From the NCBI RefSeq assembly GCF_030506325.1, contig NZ_CP120683.1, forward strand, positions 2,852,001 to 2,916,000: DNA of 64,000 nt, in the 5' to 3' direction. Both the position numbers and the translations under genes were made by a program. The notes below the pieces were generated by a model. It made no database searches and was not told the DNA's origin. It saw only the letters and a program-made list of their open reading frames with translations. The DNA is from Tunicatimonas pelagia. GTDB taxonomy: Bacteria; Bacteroidota; Bacteroidia; Cytophagales; Cyclobacteriaceae. This document shows, piece after piece, positions 19,409-27,513 of this stretch; the stretch's first letter is position 1; the number at the start of each line of letters is the position of its first letter.

Positions 19409-19627
19409 CAATAAGATGGTTCATACTCATAGAGAACCAAAAGAAGAAAAAGACATCAAAAAAAATAAAAAGTTAACACGGATCAGTATCAGCCAGCACA
19501 ATGACGAACGACTTTGGCAAAAACAAGCTAACGGAGACATCAACGTAAACACACCGATACCCTCAGTTTTTTACAAAGACATAGCAGGTGACGATCAGCG
19601 AGAGAATTGATGTTTTGTAGCACTGAG

Positions 19628-20230
19628 CTATTTTGAATACGCCTTTCTTAGTCGATTGAGTGCTTGGTAAATAAGGTTTCTCGCAGATCGTATATATTTC
19701 ATTCCCATTACCTGCTGAATTTCCTGATAACTCATATTTTCAAAATACAGATAATAGATTGCCTCCTTCTGATGGCGAGAGAGCTTTTGAATAGCTTTGT
19801 TTAAACGGGCAGCTTGCTCTTCTAGCTGCTCACTTTCGAGCATTGTTTTCTCTCGAGAAGGGGTAACGGAAAAATGAAGGTGGTGAAAATCGGCTAGGGA
19901 AGATTTCGATTTCTCCTGCCTCTTCTTCACCTTCAATAGCTTTCTTCTGAATGACTTAAGTAAATAGGGCCTGATATGCTGAATTGAGGTAAGGCGTTTT
20001 CTATGATCTCGTAGATCAATAAAAAAGTCTTGAATAGCATCTTTGATGATCTCATTATTTAAATTGAACTGCTGCCCTAACCGTACGAGCGAGTCAAAGT
20101 AAGCATCATAGATCTCGGTAAAAGCTACGTCACTGCCATTGATAAAATCGTTCCAAATTACCTCATCCGGGCGATCACTGCCGGGCGACTTCTCTTGTTG
20201 ATGCAGCTTACGAAAAGGATACTCACTCAT
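19628..20230 (-). CDS. ECF RNA polymerase sigma factor (FecI-like)
   Basis: A 200-residue sigma-70 family ECF factor. Region 2 is visible around residues 25-95 (AFTEIYDAYFDSLVRL) and includes the -10 recognising helix. Region 4 lies at about 140-195 with LSRHQKEAIYYLYFENMSYQEIQQVM, the -35 recognition helix-turn-helix. It should drive the downstream susCD and glycosidase genes when released by the FecR-type partner, whose gene follows after a 219-bp spacer. Its 25-residue N-terminal extension is rich in charged residues. Confidence 0.9.
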   Translation of the reverse strand: MSEYPFRKLHQQEKSPGSDRPDEVIWNDFINGSDVAFTEIYDAYFDSLVRLGQQFNLNNEIIKDAIQDFFIDLRDHRKRLTSIQHIRPYLLKSFRRKLLKVKKRQEKSKSSLADFHHLHFSVTPSREKTMLESEQLEEQAARLNKAIQKLSRHQKEAIYYLYFENMSYQEIQQVMGMKYIRSARNLIYQALNRLRKAYSK

Positions 20231-20672
20231 AGTATGAAGTATTTTGAGAATACCAGCAGTATAATTGCTAATTAAGCATTATCAAGTGAGAAAACTACAG
20301 TTTTTTTATTAAAAAATAAACCGTTTGCTCTTTCTTGGTATCGATAGTATACTATTCGCTAGTAGTGATAATAGCAGATTGACGTGACCCTATTAGAAGT
20401 CATTGGGTTGTAAGAACATCATTAATGATGTTTTTATAAGACTAAAAAAATACAATAGTGATGAAGCTATATTTCATCCGAAAGGTAGAAAATAGTTGTA
20501 ATGACATTATATCTTATGGGCACTTTCCCGTTCCACGGTGGCCCGGATGAATGCTAACGAATTCCGGTCGGCATCCAGCGTGGAACGCCCCAACGGAGCC
20601 TCCCGCAAGAGATGCTGGGTACCGACCACCGGAATTCACAGAGCCTCATCCGGGGAAAGGAAGTCCTTACTT
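20231..20672. other. Intergenic region upstream of the sigma factor gene
   Basis: This gap of about 440 bp carries the sigma gene promoter region, a perfect 18-bp palindrome at 20415-20432 (AACATCATTAATGATGTT, followed by TTTAT), and the REP-like inverted repeat at 20529-20655 behind the LytT-type regulator gene. No ORF is convincing. The palindrome could be an operator or a weak terminator. Confidence 0.5.
20529..20655. repeat. Nested inverted repeat, REP/BIME-like
   Basis: The left arm at 20541-20577 (CCCGGATGA, 8 bases, GAATTCCGGT, then CGGCATCCAGC) pairs with the right arm at about 20613-20655 (GCTGGGTACCGACCACCGGAATTC, 8 bases, TCATCCGGG). A second 9-bp pair, CGTTCCACG at 20529-20537 and CGTGGAACG at 20579-20587, overlaps the left arm, so two alternative folds are possible. 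It lies 18 bp past the stop codon of the response regulator and may end its transcript. Confidence 0.6.
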
Positions 20673-21425
20673 TTACCGTCTCAACAACTTCTGATTGATC
20701 AAGGCTTCCATGACGGACTCGCGGTAGTGGCGACTGATCGGGATGATTTGTTGACCGATGAAGATTTGATTTCCTTCTACCGAGGTGATTTTGTCTTTGG
20801 CTACCAAATATGATTTGTGAGTTTGAATAAACCGTTCGCTCGGTAAGCGTTCGGCGACACTTTTCAGCGTAACCAGTGTCATGTACTTATGCTGTTCAGT
20901 GTGAATCATCACGTAGTTTTGCATGGCTTCTACGTAGTGAATACCATCCACTGCGATCTTTTCGTATTTCTGATCTACTTTCACAAAGAAGTAGTCATTT
21001 TCCGCTTCAGTGGATGAAGAAGGGGAGGGGACGGTTACAGGAACTGGGTTATTAGCTCGTTGCTGGAGTTGCCATTGGGCTTTTGCTTTGTTGGCGGCTC
21101 GGTAGAAGCGATCAAAAGTAATGGGCTTAAGCAGATAATCCAGTACATCAAGTTGGTAGCCCTCTAACGCATACTGAGGATAGGCGGTAGTTAAAATGAC
21201 AAGTGGCGGTTGTCGGATGGTTTTTAGAAAATCGATGCCGTTAATTTTGGGCATTTGCACATCCAGAAAGATCAAATCTACTGAATGCTGATCGAGCATT
21301 GTTCCAGCCTCTAGCGGCGACTCACATTCTCCTACCAAGTTGAGAAAATCTAGATCTTGAACATACCCGGCTAATCCTTCCCGAGCCAGCGGTTCGTCGT
21401 CTACTACCAGGCAATTAATTTTCAT
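20673..21425 (-). CDS. LytTR-family response regulator
   Basis: A 250-residue regulator with an N-terminal receiver domain (about 1-120: acidic pair in CLVVDDEPLAR, phospho-acceptor Asp in LIFLDVQMPKING, Lys in LLKPI) and a C-terminal LytTR DNA-binding domain (about 150-248: YFFVKVDQKYEKIAV, IHYVEAMQNYVMIHT). The two are joined by a Ser/Pro-rich linker. The ATG at 21425 is preferred to an upstream TTG. It overlaps the 3' end of the kinase gene by 11 bp, so the two are translated together. Confidence 0.92.
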   Translation of the reverse strand: MKINCLVVDDEPLAREGLAGYVQDLDFLNLVGECESPLEAGTMLDQHSVDLIFLDVQMPKINGIDFLKTIRQPPLVILTTAYPQYALEGYQLDVLDYLLKPITFDRFYRAANKAKAQWQLQQRANNPVPVTVPSPSSSTEAENDYFFVKVDQKYEKIAVDGIHYVEAMQNYVMIHTEQHKYMTLVTLKSVAERLPSERFIQTHKSYLVAKDKITSVEGNQIFIGQQIIPISRHYRESVMEALINQKLLRR

Positions 21426-22506
21426 GAAGGTCAATGGTCAGTTCTACCGAGTAGGTCTTGTTTTGGCTATCAATTTGAAGAGCATGTTGCTGGGGGTAGA
21501 GTAAGTCTAATCGGCGTTTTACGTTAGTTAATCCAATACCGCCGTAGTATACCGCGTCGCGGGCTTTAGGCTCGGCTGGTTCCTGCGAGTTTTCTACGCT
21601 AAACCGAATCTGTTTCTCCTGCTGAGCTAGCGAAATCCGAATAAAGTTTTCTTGCTGCTTTCCTTTGGATACGTGTTTAAAGGCGTTCTCTACGAAGGGC
21701 ATCAGAATAAACGGGGCAATCTGCGCGCCGTTTACATTTTCGCTCACATCGAGGGCGACCGATACATTTTTATTCACCCGCAGCTTTTCTAGTGACACAA
21801 AATTAGCTAGGTAATGCACTTCTTTTTTCAGTGGAATTTGCGGCTCGTTGCATTCATAAAGCTGGTAGCGAAGCAAATCAGAAAACTTAGACAGTGTATC
21901 GGTAGCCCGCTTAGAATCTTTCTCGATCAGGAAATGAATAGAGTTGATGGTATTAAACAGGAAATGGGGGTTGAACTGCGAACGGAGAAATTTCAATTCA
22001 GTCTCCAGCTTTTCCTTTTCCAATTCCTGCGTTCGCTTTTGGTCTTTCAGATAGTCCTTGGCCAACTTGATAATCATCACCGCCACCACCCCGGTAAACG
22101 CATTACTGGCCATAATTCCCAAAAATTGCGGATACGTTCCTTTAAACCAATCTCCGGCTACATCCCAACCACCGGTGTCTAGGTAGTACATTCCCTGAAA
22201 GTTCAGTGTGGTCAATGAAGTTGATAAGAGCACACACGCCAAAAACCCTAACGCATACCAACCATAACGCTGCTTCCTGAGCAAAGTCGGAATGAAATAA
22301 TATATATTAAGATACGCCCCCGACCCGTAAGCGATGGATTGAATAATTATGCTAAAGAATGTTTCCCAGGAAAGCAGAGGCGCACTGCTGAATAATATTG
22401 ACCAGAATAATACGTACACCACCCAAAACAGTATGTGGTACAGCTTGTACCGAACAATTAGTTGGTACGCTTTAGATTCTTTCCAGCGAGATAATGAGTC
22501 ACTCAT
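21415..22506 (-). CDS. LytS-like sensor histidine kinase
   Basis: A 363-residue membrane kinase of the LytS/YehU (His_kinase) class. Four hydrophobic helices fall in about 25-150. The phospho-acceptor His is in FLRSQFNPHFLFNTINSIH, and the ATP-binding part has PFVENAFKHV (N box) and YGGIGLTNVKRRLDLLY. It should phosphorylate the overlapping LytTR regulator. The ORF remains open up to 22704, but the added 66 residues are non-conserved and Cys/Pro-rich, so the ATG at 22506 is chosen. It is divergent from a TPR/TonB-receptor pair, a plausible target. Confidence 0.9.
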   Translation of the reverse strand: MSDSLSRWKESKAYQLIVRYKLYHILFWVVYVLFWSILFSSAPLLSWETFFSIIIQSIAYGSGAYLNIYYFIPTLLRKQRYGWYALGFLACVLLSTSLTTLNFQGMYYLDTGGWDVAGDWFKGTYPQFLGIMASNAFTGVVAVMIIKLAKDYLKDQKRTQELEKEKLETELKFLRSQFNPHFLFNTINSIHFLIEKDSKRATDTLSKFSDLLRYQLYECNEPQIPLKKEVHYLANFVSLEKLRVNKNVSVALDVSENVNGAQIAPFILMPFVENAFKHVSKGKQQENFIRISLAQQEKQIRFSVENSQEPAEPKARDAVYYGGIGLTNVKRRLDLLYPQQHALQIDSQNKTYSVELTIDLHEN

Positions 22507-22771
22507 ACGTGCAAAATTGCTATAAGTAAGGTAGCGAAACAACTTCGGTTGACCAAATGCACCCCACAGTTGATAAGGCGCACAAAGCAGAGGACAACCA
22601 GCGGATGCTGCGAGAAACTGTCTTTTTAAGCCCTCTCTTCCCATTTTCCGCTCTCCCTTTTCCCTTCTTCCGTCTGTTGTCAACGCCCAGCTGCATCTGG
22701 TCAACTAAGTTTCTGCGTCATCTGATAAGCCACGTTCTTTGAAGCATTCATTCACCAAAAAACTTTTAATT

Positions 22772-23533
22772 ATGAATGCTTTACAATCAATTTCCCGATT
22801 CTTCTTTATAGTTCTTGGATGCGCAATTACCCTGCCTACGGTAGCACAAGTAAGCTCAGAAGTGCAGCAACTCTTTTACCGAGGTTACCTTACTACCGAA
22901 AAAGCTCCCTGGGAACAGGCAATAGAAAAAATCAATCAGGATACCTCCCTGGATGAAATAGAAAAGCTACACGCTACTACGGAAGCACAGACTGGGCTAT
23001 TAATCTACGCGATGGCTCACCAGGATGAAGCAACGTACGATGCCATTGCCGACGACCTGGAAGGAAGTTTAAAAACCATTCTCAAAGAAGATGCTGAAGA
23101 CGCAACGGCATTAGCCAAGATGGCACAACTTTACGGAGCTACGATGGCTTTTCAAAGCTGGCGAGCCATGTATCTTGGTCCCAAAAGTCAAAAGCTGGTA
23201 GATCAAGCTCTGGAGGCCGAACCAGAAAACGCCGACGCTTGGGTGCAACGCGCTAACTCCCGCTTATTCACTCCCACCATGTTCGGAGGTGATATAGATG
23301 AGGCAGTAGAGTGCTTTGAGAAGGCGGTTCAGTACTACGAAGCTCAACCGGACTATGCTAAAAACTGGCGTTACTTAAATTCTTTAGCTTGGCTCGGACA
23401 AGCCTACCAAAAATCCGATCAGCCTTCTAAAGCTATTGCCACCTACCAAAAAGCGCTGGAAGTAGAACCTAGCTTCGGCTGGGTGAAGTACAAACTTATG
23501 CCTCAAGTCATCGCTCAATCTTCCAACAAGTAA
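22772..23533 (+). CDS. Secreted TPR-repeat protein
   Basis: A 253-residue protein with a signal peptide (about 1-26, ending PTVAQ) when started at the ATG at 22772; an ATG at 22739 would add 11 residues. The body is helical, with tetratricopeptide-like repeats clearest near the C-terminus: DAWVQRANSRL, EAVECFEKAVQYY, AYQKSDQPSKAIATYQKALEVEP. It is followed 103 bp later by a TonB-dependent receptor gene and is divergent from a LytS/LytT pair, suggesting a shared periplasmic uptake or sensing role (inference). Confidence 0.75.
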   Translation: MNALQSISRFFFIVLGCAITLPTVAQVSSEVQQLFYRGYLTTEKAPWEQAIEKINQDTSLDEIEKLHATTEAQTGLLIYAMAHQDEATYDAIADDLEGSLKTILKEDAEDATALAKMAQLYGATMAFQSWRAMYLGPKSQKLVDQALEAEPENADAWVQRANSRLFTPTMFGGDIDEAVECFEKAVQYYEAQPDYAKNWRYLNSLAWLGQAYQKSDQPSKAIATYQKALEVEPSFGWVKYKLMPQVIAQSSNK

Positions 23534-23555
23534 TAAACGAATTACCCTGCTTCGT

Positions 23556-23574
23556 CCCCCTTTTCTAAAGGGGG
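23556..23574. repeat. C/G-rich hairpin in spacer
   Basis: CCCCCTTT and AAAGGGGG are separated by TCT, forming an 8-bp stem, and the run goes on GGTAGGGGG and later CTCCCCTTTTT. It belongs to the same C/G-rich spacer type as 1605-1640 and 45435-45545. It lies between the TPR and TonB-receptor genes and might limit read-through. Confidence 0.5.
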
Positions 23575-23636
23575 GGGTAGGGGGATTTAGACAAACTCCC
23601 CTTTTTCAACACATACTCATTCTTACCCTCTGTTCT

Positions 23637-25754
23637 ATGAGAACCTATTTACTCTCCATCTTTCTTTTCCTCTTTTCCACCTTTTCCTTCGCCCAAAGCC
23701 CAATCACTATTCAGGGGCAGGTAGTGGATGCAACTACGCAGGAGTTGCTGATTGGAACAAATGTATATCCACTATCAGACTGGCAACGGGGCACTAGCAC
23801 CGATGATGAAGGGCAGTTCACGCTGGAAGCCGCCACTGATGATACGCTCATGGTTACATTTATTGGCTACGAACCTCAGTTGGTTGCGGCAACCGAAGGA
23901 GAGCTTTTAGTAAAGCTAAAGGCTAACGTGCAGAACATGGAAACCGTAACTGTAGAAGCCTCTAGCTTGGTGGCCGAAGAGTTCAGCATCAAGAAAATTG
24001 AACAGTTAGAAATTTATATGAACCCCAATGCCAAGGCTGACCCGCTGTTGGCGGTAAATTCTCTTCCGGCAGCTACTACATTGGATGAATCAGCGAACGT
24101 CAGCTTGCGTGGAAGCAGCCCGGCACAAACGGGTATTTTTCTGAACGATGTACCGATTTACGACGCGGTACGATTTGCTCAACTCAATGGTATCGGTACG
24201 TTTAGTATTTTTAATACGGCGTTGATTAAACAGCTACAGGTATTTCCCAGTAATCCGCCGCTGGAATTCGGCAACACCTCCGCCGGACTCATCTCTTTGC
24301 AAACTACTGACCAGATTCCCGAACAGGCGAGTGTAGATGCAGTTATCTCTCCGGCCAACGTAGGAATTTACGCTAGTTTGCCGACTAGTTCAACTTCGGC
24401 AGTTTCGTTATTCAGCAATTATCAACCGTCGGGTATTCTCCAGGCCATGAACTCCCGCGCTTTACAAGACCTCAAGTATTTCCATACGCTAGACTTCGGG
24501 GCACATTACTTTCACCAACTAAATGAGAAAACCAGTTTGAAGGTGTTCAACTACGCGGTGAACGAAGGTTATCGCTTTGCCAGTCGGCACCCTTCCGGCG
24601 ATGATACTTTTCGGATGCAGAAGTGGCGAAATTTTACCACTGCCAATCTCCGGACTCAATACGAACATTCACTGTTGACTTTTAACGGTGGCTTTAGCAT
24701 TAGTGATATGAATCTTTCAGTAGGCAACTTGGATATTGATACCCAAAACCAAGATATGTATTTGTCAGCTAACTACACCCGCTTCTGGGATGCTTGGACG
24801 CTGAAAACTGGCTTTACCTACGATGATCGTCAAGCTGATTTTGCCGGAAAAACACCAGTATTTGATTACGCCCGGGCAACCCATCATCCGGCTGATTCAT
24901 TTGCAGCCCAGATGCAGGTGCGCGTGCCTGAAGGGTACGTCTACAGCAAGTATCAACCTAGCCAGCGCTGGACACTGGGGCTGGGACTTCGGAAAAATGT
25001 ACCGATAAACGATCAGCCCGATTATTTGAGCTATCAATTCAACACCCACTATCAACTAGCGAAGCAACAAACCGTAACTTTCTCCGCCGGGCGGTACCAC
25101 CAGCAGGTAATTCCGCAATCGGAGTCAGCGGCTAGCTTTTACTGTAGCGATCAGCTTTCGCTTGATTATCAGTACCAAAGAAAAGGGAAAACACTGTCGC
25201 TGGCAGTTTTTTACAAGGATACCCAAGCGGACAGAGTAATGGAGCAGACCTACGGAGCTGAAGCGGCTGCCGATATTCGCTGGTCACCTAAGCTGAGAAC
25301 GCAACTTTCGTATACCTACCTGAATGCCAGCGTGCAGGAAGAGGAAGTCTCAATTTCATCGCCCTACGACCTGAACTACTTTGTACGAGGGAGTTTTACT
25401 TATCAAATAAGTCCGCAGTGGTCGTTAAGCAGCATCTTTATTCATCGGCAAGGCACTTTCTACCAATCCGTAGTAGATCGCGTATATAATTCTGAGCTAG
25501 AAGTGTACGCACCCACGTATGCCTCAGCCGATCAGGCTCTACGATTACCTGACTATAATGTAATCGATCTAAGCATCAGCCGAGTTTGGCCACTATCGGA
25601 AAAATTATCAGCGGTGGCTTTTGGCAACATTAATAATGTACTGAACCATCGTAATGTACGAGGTATTGATTACAATCAGGATTATTCTCAGCCTTTTAAC
25701 AAATTGTTTGCCCAACGTACTTTTTACGCTGGGGTGATACTTCAGTGGCAGTAG
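23637..25754 (+). CDS. TonB-dependent receptor with carboxypeptidase-like N-domain
   Basis: A 705-residue outer-membrane receptor. The signal peptide (1-19, ending SFAQ) is followed by a CarboxypepD_reg-like domain (about 25-105: IQGQVVDATTQELLIGTNV), a plug domain (about 120-225: VSLRGSSPAQTGIFLNDVPIYD) and a beta barrel ending in the aromatic/Gln tail of a porin (YAGVILQWQ). No STN domain and no SusD partner are present, so it is likely an importer of a small ligand such as a siderophore, cofactor or metal complex, not a SusC-type glycan porin. Control by the nearby LytS/LytT pair is plausible. Confidence 0.85.
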   Translation: MRTYLLSIFLFLFSTFSFAQSPITIQGQVVDATTQELLIGTNVYPLSDWQRGTSTDDEGQFTLEAATDDTLMVTFIGYEPQLVAATEGELLVKLKANVQNMETVTVEASSLVAEEFSIKKIEQLEIYMNPNAKADPLLAVNSLPAATTLDESANVSLRGSSPAQTGIFLNDVPIYDAVRFAQLNGIGTFSIFNTALIKQLQVFPSNPPLEFGNTSAGLISLQTTDQIPEQASVDAVISPANVGIYASLPTSSTSAVSLFSNYQPSGILQAMNSRALQDLKYFHTLDFGAHYFHQLNEKTSLKVFNYAVNEGYRFASRHPSGDDTFRMQKWRNFTTANLRTQYEHSLLTFNGGFSISDMNLSVGNLDIDTQNQDMYLSANYTRFWDAWTLKTGFTYDDRQADFAGKTPVFDYARATHHPADSFAAQMQVRVPEGYVYSKYQPSQRWTLGLGLRKNVPINDQPDYLSYQFNTHYQLAKQQTVTFSAGRYHQQVIPQSESAASFYCSDQLSLDYQYQRKGKTLSLAVFYKDTQADRVMEQTYGAEAAADIRWSPKLRTQLSYTYLNASVQEEEVSISSPYDLNYFVRGSFTYQISPQWSLSSIFIHRQGTFYQSVVDRVYNSELEVYAPTYASADQALRLPDYNVIDLSISRVWPLSEKLSAVAFGNINNVLNHRNVRGIDYNQDYSQPFNKLFAQRTFYAGVILQWQ

Positions 25755-25760
25755 GTCTTA

Positions 25761-25889
25761 GTGTTATGGTGTTAGCGTGTTATTGTGTTAAGGTATTCAA
25801 GTATTCAGGCCGTTGTGGAACGGTGTTCAGGAATAGGTGAGATTGAGTGCCCAAACACCATTCCAAGTAACGTGAACATACAAACACCT
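25761..25889. repeat. GTGTTA/AACACC low-complexity spacer, left part
   Basis: Words such as GTGTTATGGTGTTAG and GTGTTATTGTG on the left, and CAAACACCA and AAACACCT on the right, form a degenerate palindromic spacer. It is interrupted at 25890 by the insertion sequence and resumes at 27137 with AAACACCTCAACAC. Confidence 0.6.
25882..25889 (+). repeat. Target site duplication, left copy (AAACACCT)
   Basis: AAACACCT directly abuts the left inverted repeat of the insertion sequence and is repeated exactly at 27137-27144 after the right end. An 8-bp direct repeat at both ends is the mark of a transposition event that has not decayed. Confidence 0.9.
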
Positions 25890-25941
25890 GGGTGCATTTC
25901 ATAATGTCGTATGAAGATAGTACCTTAAAAAGTAAAGAGCT

Positions 25942-26145
25942 ATGACGAAAGAAGAATACCTAGACTTAGCAGCTTCCCGGTGGGACGCTCTTGAGTCGTT
26001 GCAAGACGAGAGGACTTTTTATGATTACGAAAAGAAATTTGATACCCTCTGGGTTGAGTTAGGCCGCCAAGTGCTAGAAAAAACCGTAGGGGTCTCTTCT
26101 ACTGACCGACGGATTAAAAAAAAGTCCAAAGTCGCTACGGAATGA
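25942..26145 (+). CDS. ISKra4-type small accessory ORF
   Basis: A 67-residue acidic/basic helical protein starting MTKEEYLDLAASRWDALES and continuing RTFYDYEKKFDTLWVELG, a pattern seen in the first ORF of ISKra4-type elements. Its stop TGA overlaps the transposase ATG in ATGA at 26142-26145, so translation is probably coupled. Its role in transposition is not known; it may be the N-terminal part of a split transposase. Confidence 0.75.
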   Translation: MTKEEYLDLAASRWDALESLQDERTFYDYEKKFDTLWVELGRQVLEKTVGVSSTDRRIKKKSKVATE

Positions 26146-27116
26146 TAGCAGTGAGTAAAGCCCATCGGTTCAGTCAGTACCTTTCAGGGAAAGTTACCCC
26201 CTACCTGACCGAACTGTTGGTATATGTAGGGCAAGATCATTGTTATGCGTCAGGTGCTCGGCTCATAGAGAAACTACTTCATGTGCCCAGTAATGCGACC
26301 CAGATCTATCGCCTGGTTCATCATTATGGGCAATCGGCCGCCACTTTATTAGCGGAAGAGACACCTGCGAAAGCAGTAAGCTCCTCAGAAGTGGTCTATG
26401 TAGAGATTGACGGCGGGATGTTATTAACCCGGGAACAAAGTTGGCAGGAAGCCAAGATTGGTCGGGTGTTTTGCGAATCGGATTGCTATAAGGAGCAGCC
26501 CGAACGGGGCTGGATCAAGCATTCTGAGTATGTGGCTCACCTGGGGCACCATCGGGCGTTTGAAGCCAAGATGGCCGTATTGACCGATAAGTATGAGGCG
26601 TTAGCTGAGCGTATGGTCGTGGTGAGTGATGGGGCACCCTGGATCAAAAATTGGGTGGATGCTGCCTATCCGCGAGCGACCCAAATCTTAGATTTTTATC
26701 ATGTCAAAGAGCACTTAGCTCAGTTTGCACACCTCTATTTCAGTAACGCTCAGCAAAGCAAAGCTTGGCTGGCGCAAGTGAGTGAACAACTACTACAGCA
26801 GGGGGGAAGGCAAGTAGTGGCTACCATTGGGGCTTTAAAGACCACCACCCAAGCAGTAGGAAAGGCCAAAGCCAAACTGCTACGTTATTGTCAAAACAAC
26901 ACGTACCGGATGGACTATCCCTACTATGTTAGCCGAGGCTGGATGATCGGATCAGGAGCCATAGAAGCAGCCCAACGTACGGTAGCCCAGCAACGCTTAA
27001 AGTTATCAGGCCAACGGTGGGGCCGGAAGGGAGCACAGCGGGTACTTGATTTGAGGGCACTCAATATGAGCGACCGATGGCATCAACTGCAAGATGTTAT
27101 ACGAAACGCTGCGTAA
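26142..27116 (+). CDS. ISKra4-family transposase
   Basis: A 324-residue transposase. Acidic residues fitting a DDE/RNase H-like core are D in VVYVEIDGGML (about 83), D in VVVSDGAPWIKNW (about 163) and E in WMIGSGAIEAAQ (about 275), and DFYHVKEHLAQF follows the second. An N-terminal helical region precedes the core. It starts within the stop of the small ORF. No frameshift or stop is present, so the enzyme looks functional. Confidence 0.85.
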   Translation: MIAVSKAHRFSQYLSGKVTPYLTELLVYVGQDHCYASGARLIEKLLHVPSNATQIYRLVHHYGQSAATLLAEETPAKAVSSSEVVYVEIDGGMLLTREQSWQEAKIGRVFCESDCYKEQPERGWIKHSEYVAHLGHHRAFEAKMAVLTDKYEALAERMVVVSDGAPWIKNWVDAAYPRATQILDFYHVKEHLAQFAHLYFSNAQQSKAWLAQVSEQLLQQGGRQVVATIGALKTTTQAVGKAKAKLLRYCQNNTYRMDYPYYVSRGWMIGSGAIEAAQRTVAQQRLKLSGQRWGRKGAQRVLDLRALNMSDRWHQLQDVIRNAA

Positions 27117-27136
27117 CGTCATTTTGAAATGCACCC

Positions 27137-27144
27137 AAACACCT
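27137..27144 (+). repeat. Target site duplication, right copy (AAACACCT)
   Basis: Exact copy of the 8 bases at 25882-25889, right after the right terminal repeat of the insertion sequence. The broken spacer continues behind it. Confidence 0.9.
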
Positions 27145-27214
27145 CAACACACGAATACTTCGTTGTGAAACTTGTATCTTAGTTAGTCAGTTAAATAAGT
27201 ATACTGTCTACACT

Positions 27215-27508
27215 ATGTTGAAATTTATTATTATCGCGGTTCTTTTTATATATGTCGTTTATAAAGCCAGCGATTTCGTTCTTCGTATGATTGATAGCGT
27301 TACTGGCGGGGGACGGCGAGTGAATAATACTAATGGGCGAGGACGTAGTTTTGGTCCTGAGCACCGTCGCCAACAACAAAGCCGCTACCGCCAATCGAAG
27401 AATGGTAATGTTAATATTGATTACGTTCCTAAAGAGCAAACTAAGAAGAGAAGTGCTTCTGAGGGTTTTAAAGGTGGTGACTACGTTGATTATGAGGATG
27501 TGAAATGA
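27215..27508 (+). CDS. DUF4834-family small membrane protein
   Basis: A 97-residue protein with one N-terminal membrane helix (about 2-20), a basic Arg/Gln-rich middle and the C-terminal motif NVNIDYVPKEQ...FKGGDYVDYEDVK that marks DUF4834. Function unknown; the family is found in Bacteroidota. The insertion sequence ends about 80 bp upstream of its ATG, so a promoter carried close to the gene may be disturbed or supplied by the element. It is convergent with tag, with five bases between the stops. Confidence 0.8.
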   Translation: MLKFIIIAVLFIYVVYKASDFVLRMIDSVTGGGRRVNNTNGRGRSFGPEHRRQQQSRYRQSKNGNVNIDYVPKEQTKKRSASEGFKGGDYVDYEDVK

Positions 27509-27513
27509 CAAAC

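Larger units (their letters stand above)
25890..27136 (+). mobile_element. ISKra4-family insertion sequence, complete
   Basis: A 1247-bp element with 21-bp terminal inverted repeats: GGGTGCATTTCATAATGTCGT at 25890-25910 and its match at 27116-27136, 19 of 21 identical. It is flanked by the 8-bp duplication AAACACCT. It carries two overlapping genes, a small one and a transposase. The right repeat overlaps the last base of the transposase stop codon. Intact genes, near-identical ends and a perfect duplication suggest recent arrival and a probably active copy. Confidence 0.9.

Noticed and set aside
19416-19610. 64-codon plus-strand frame between the sigma factor and FecR-type genes
   Set aside because: Lys-rich low-complexity peptide with no family, placed in the spacer of an operon on the other strand.
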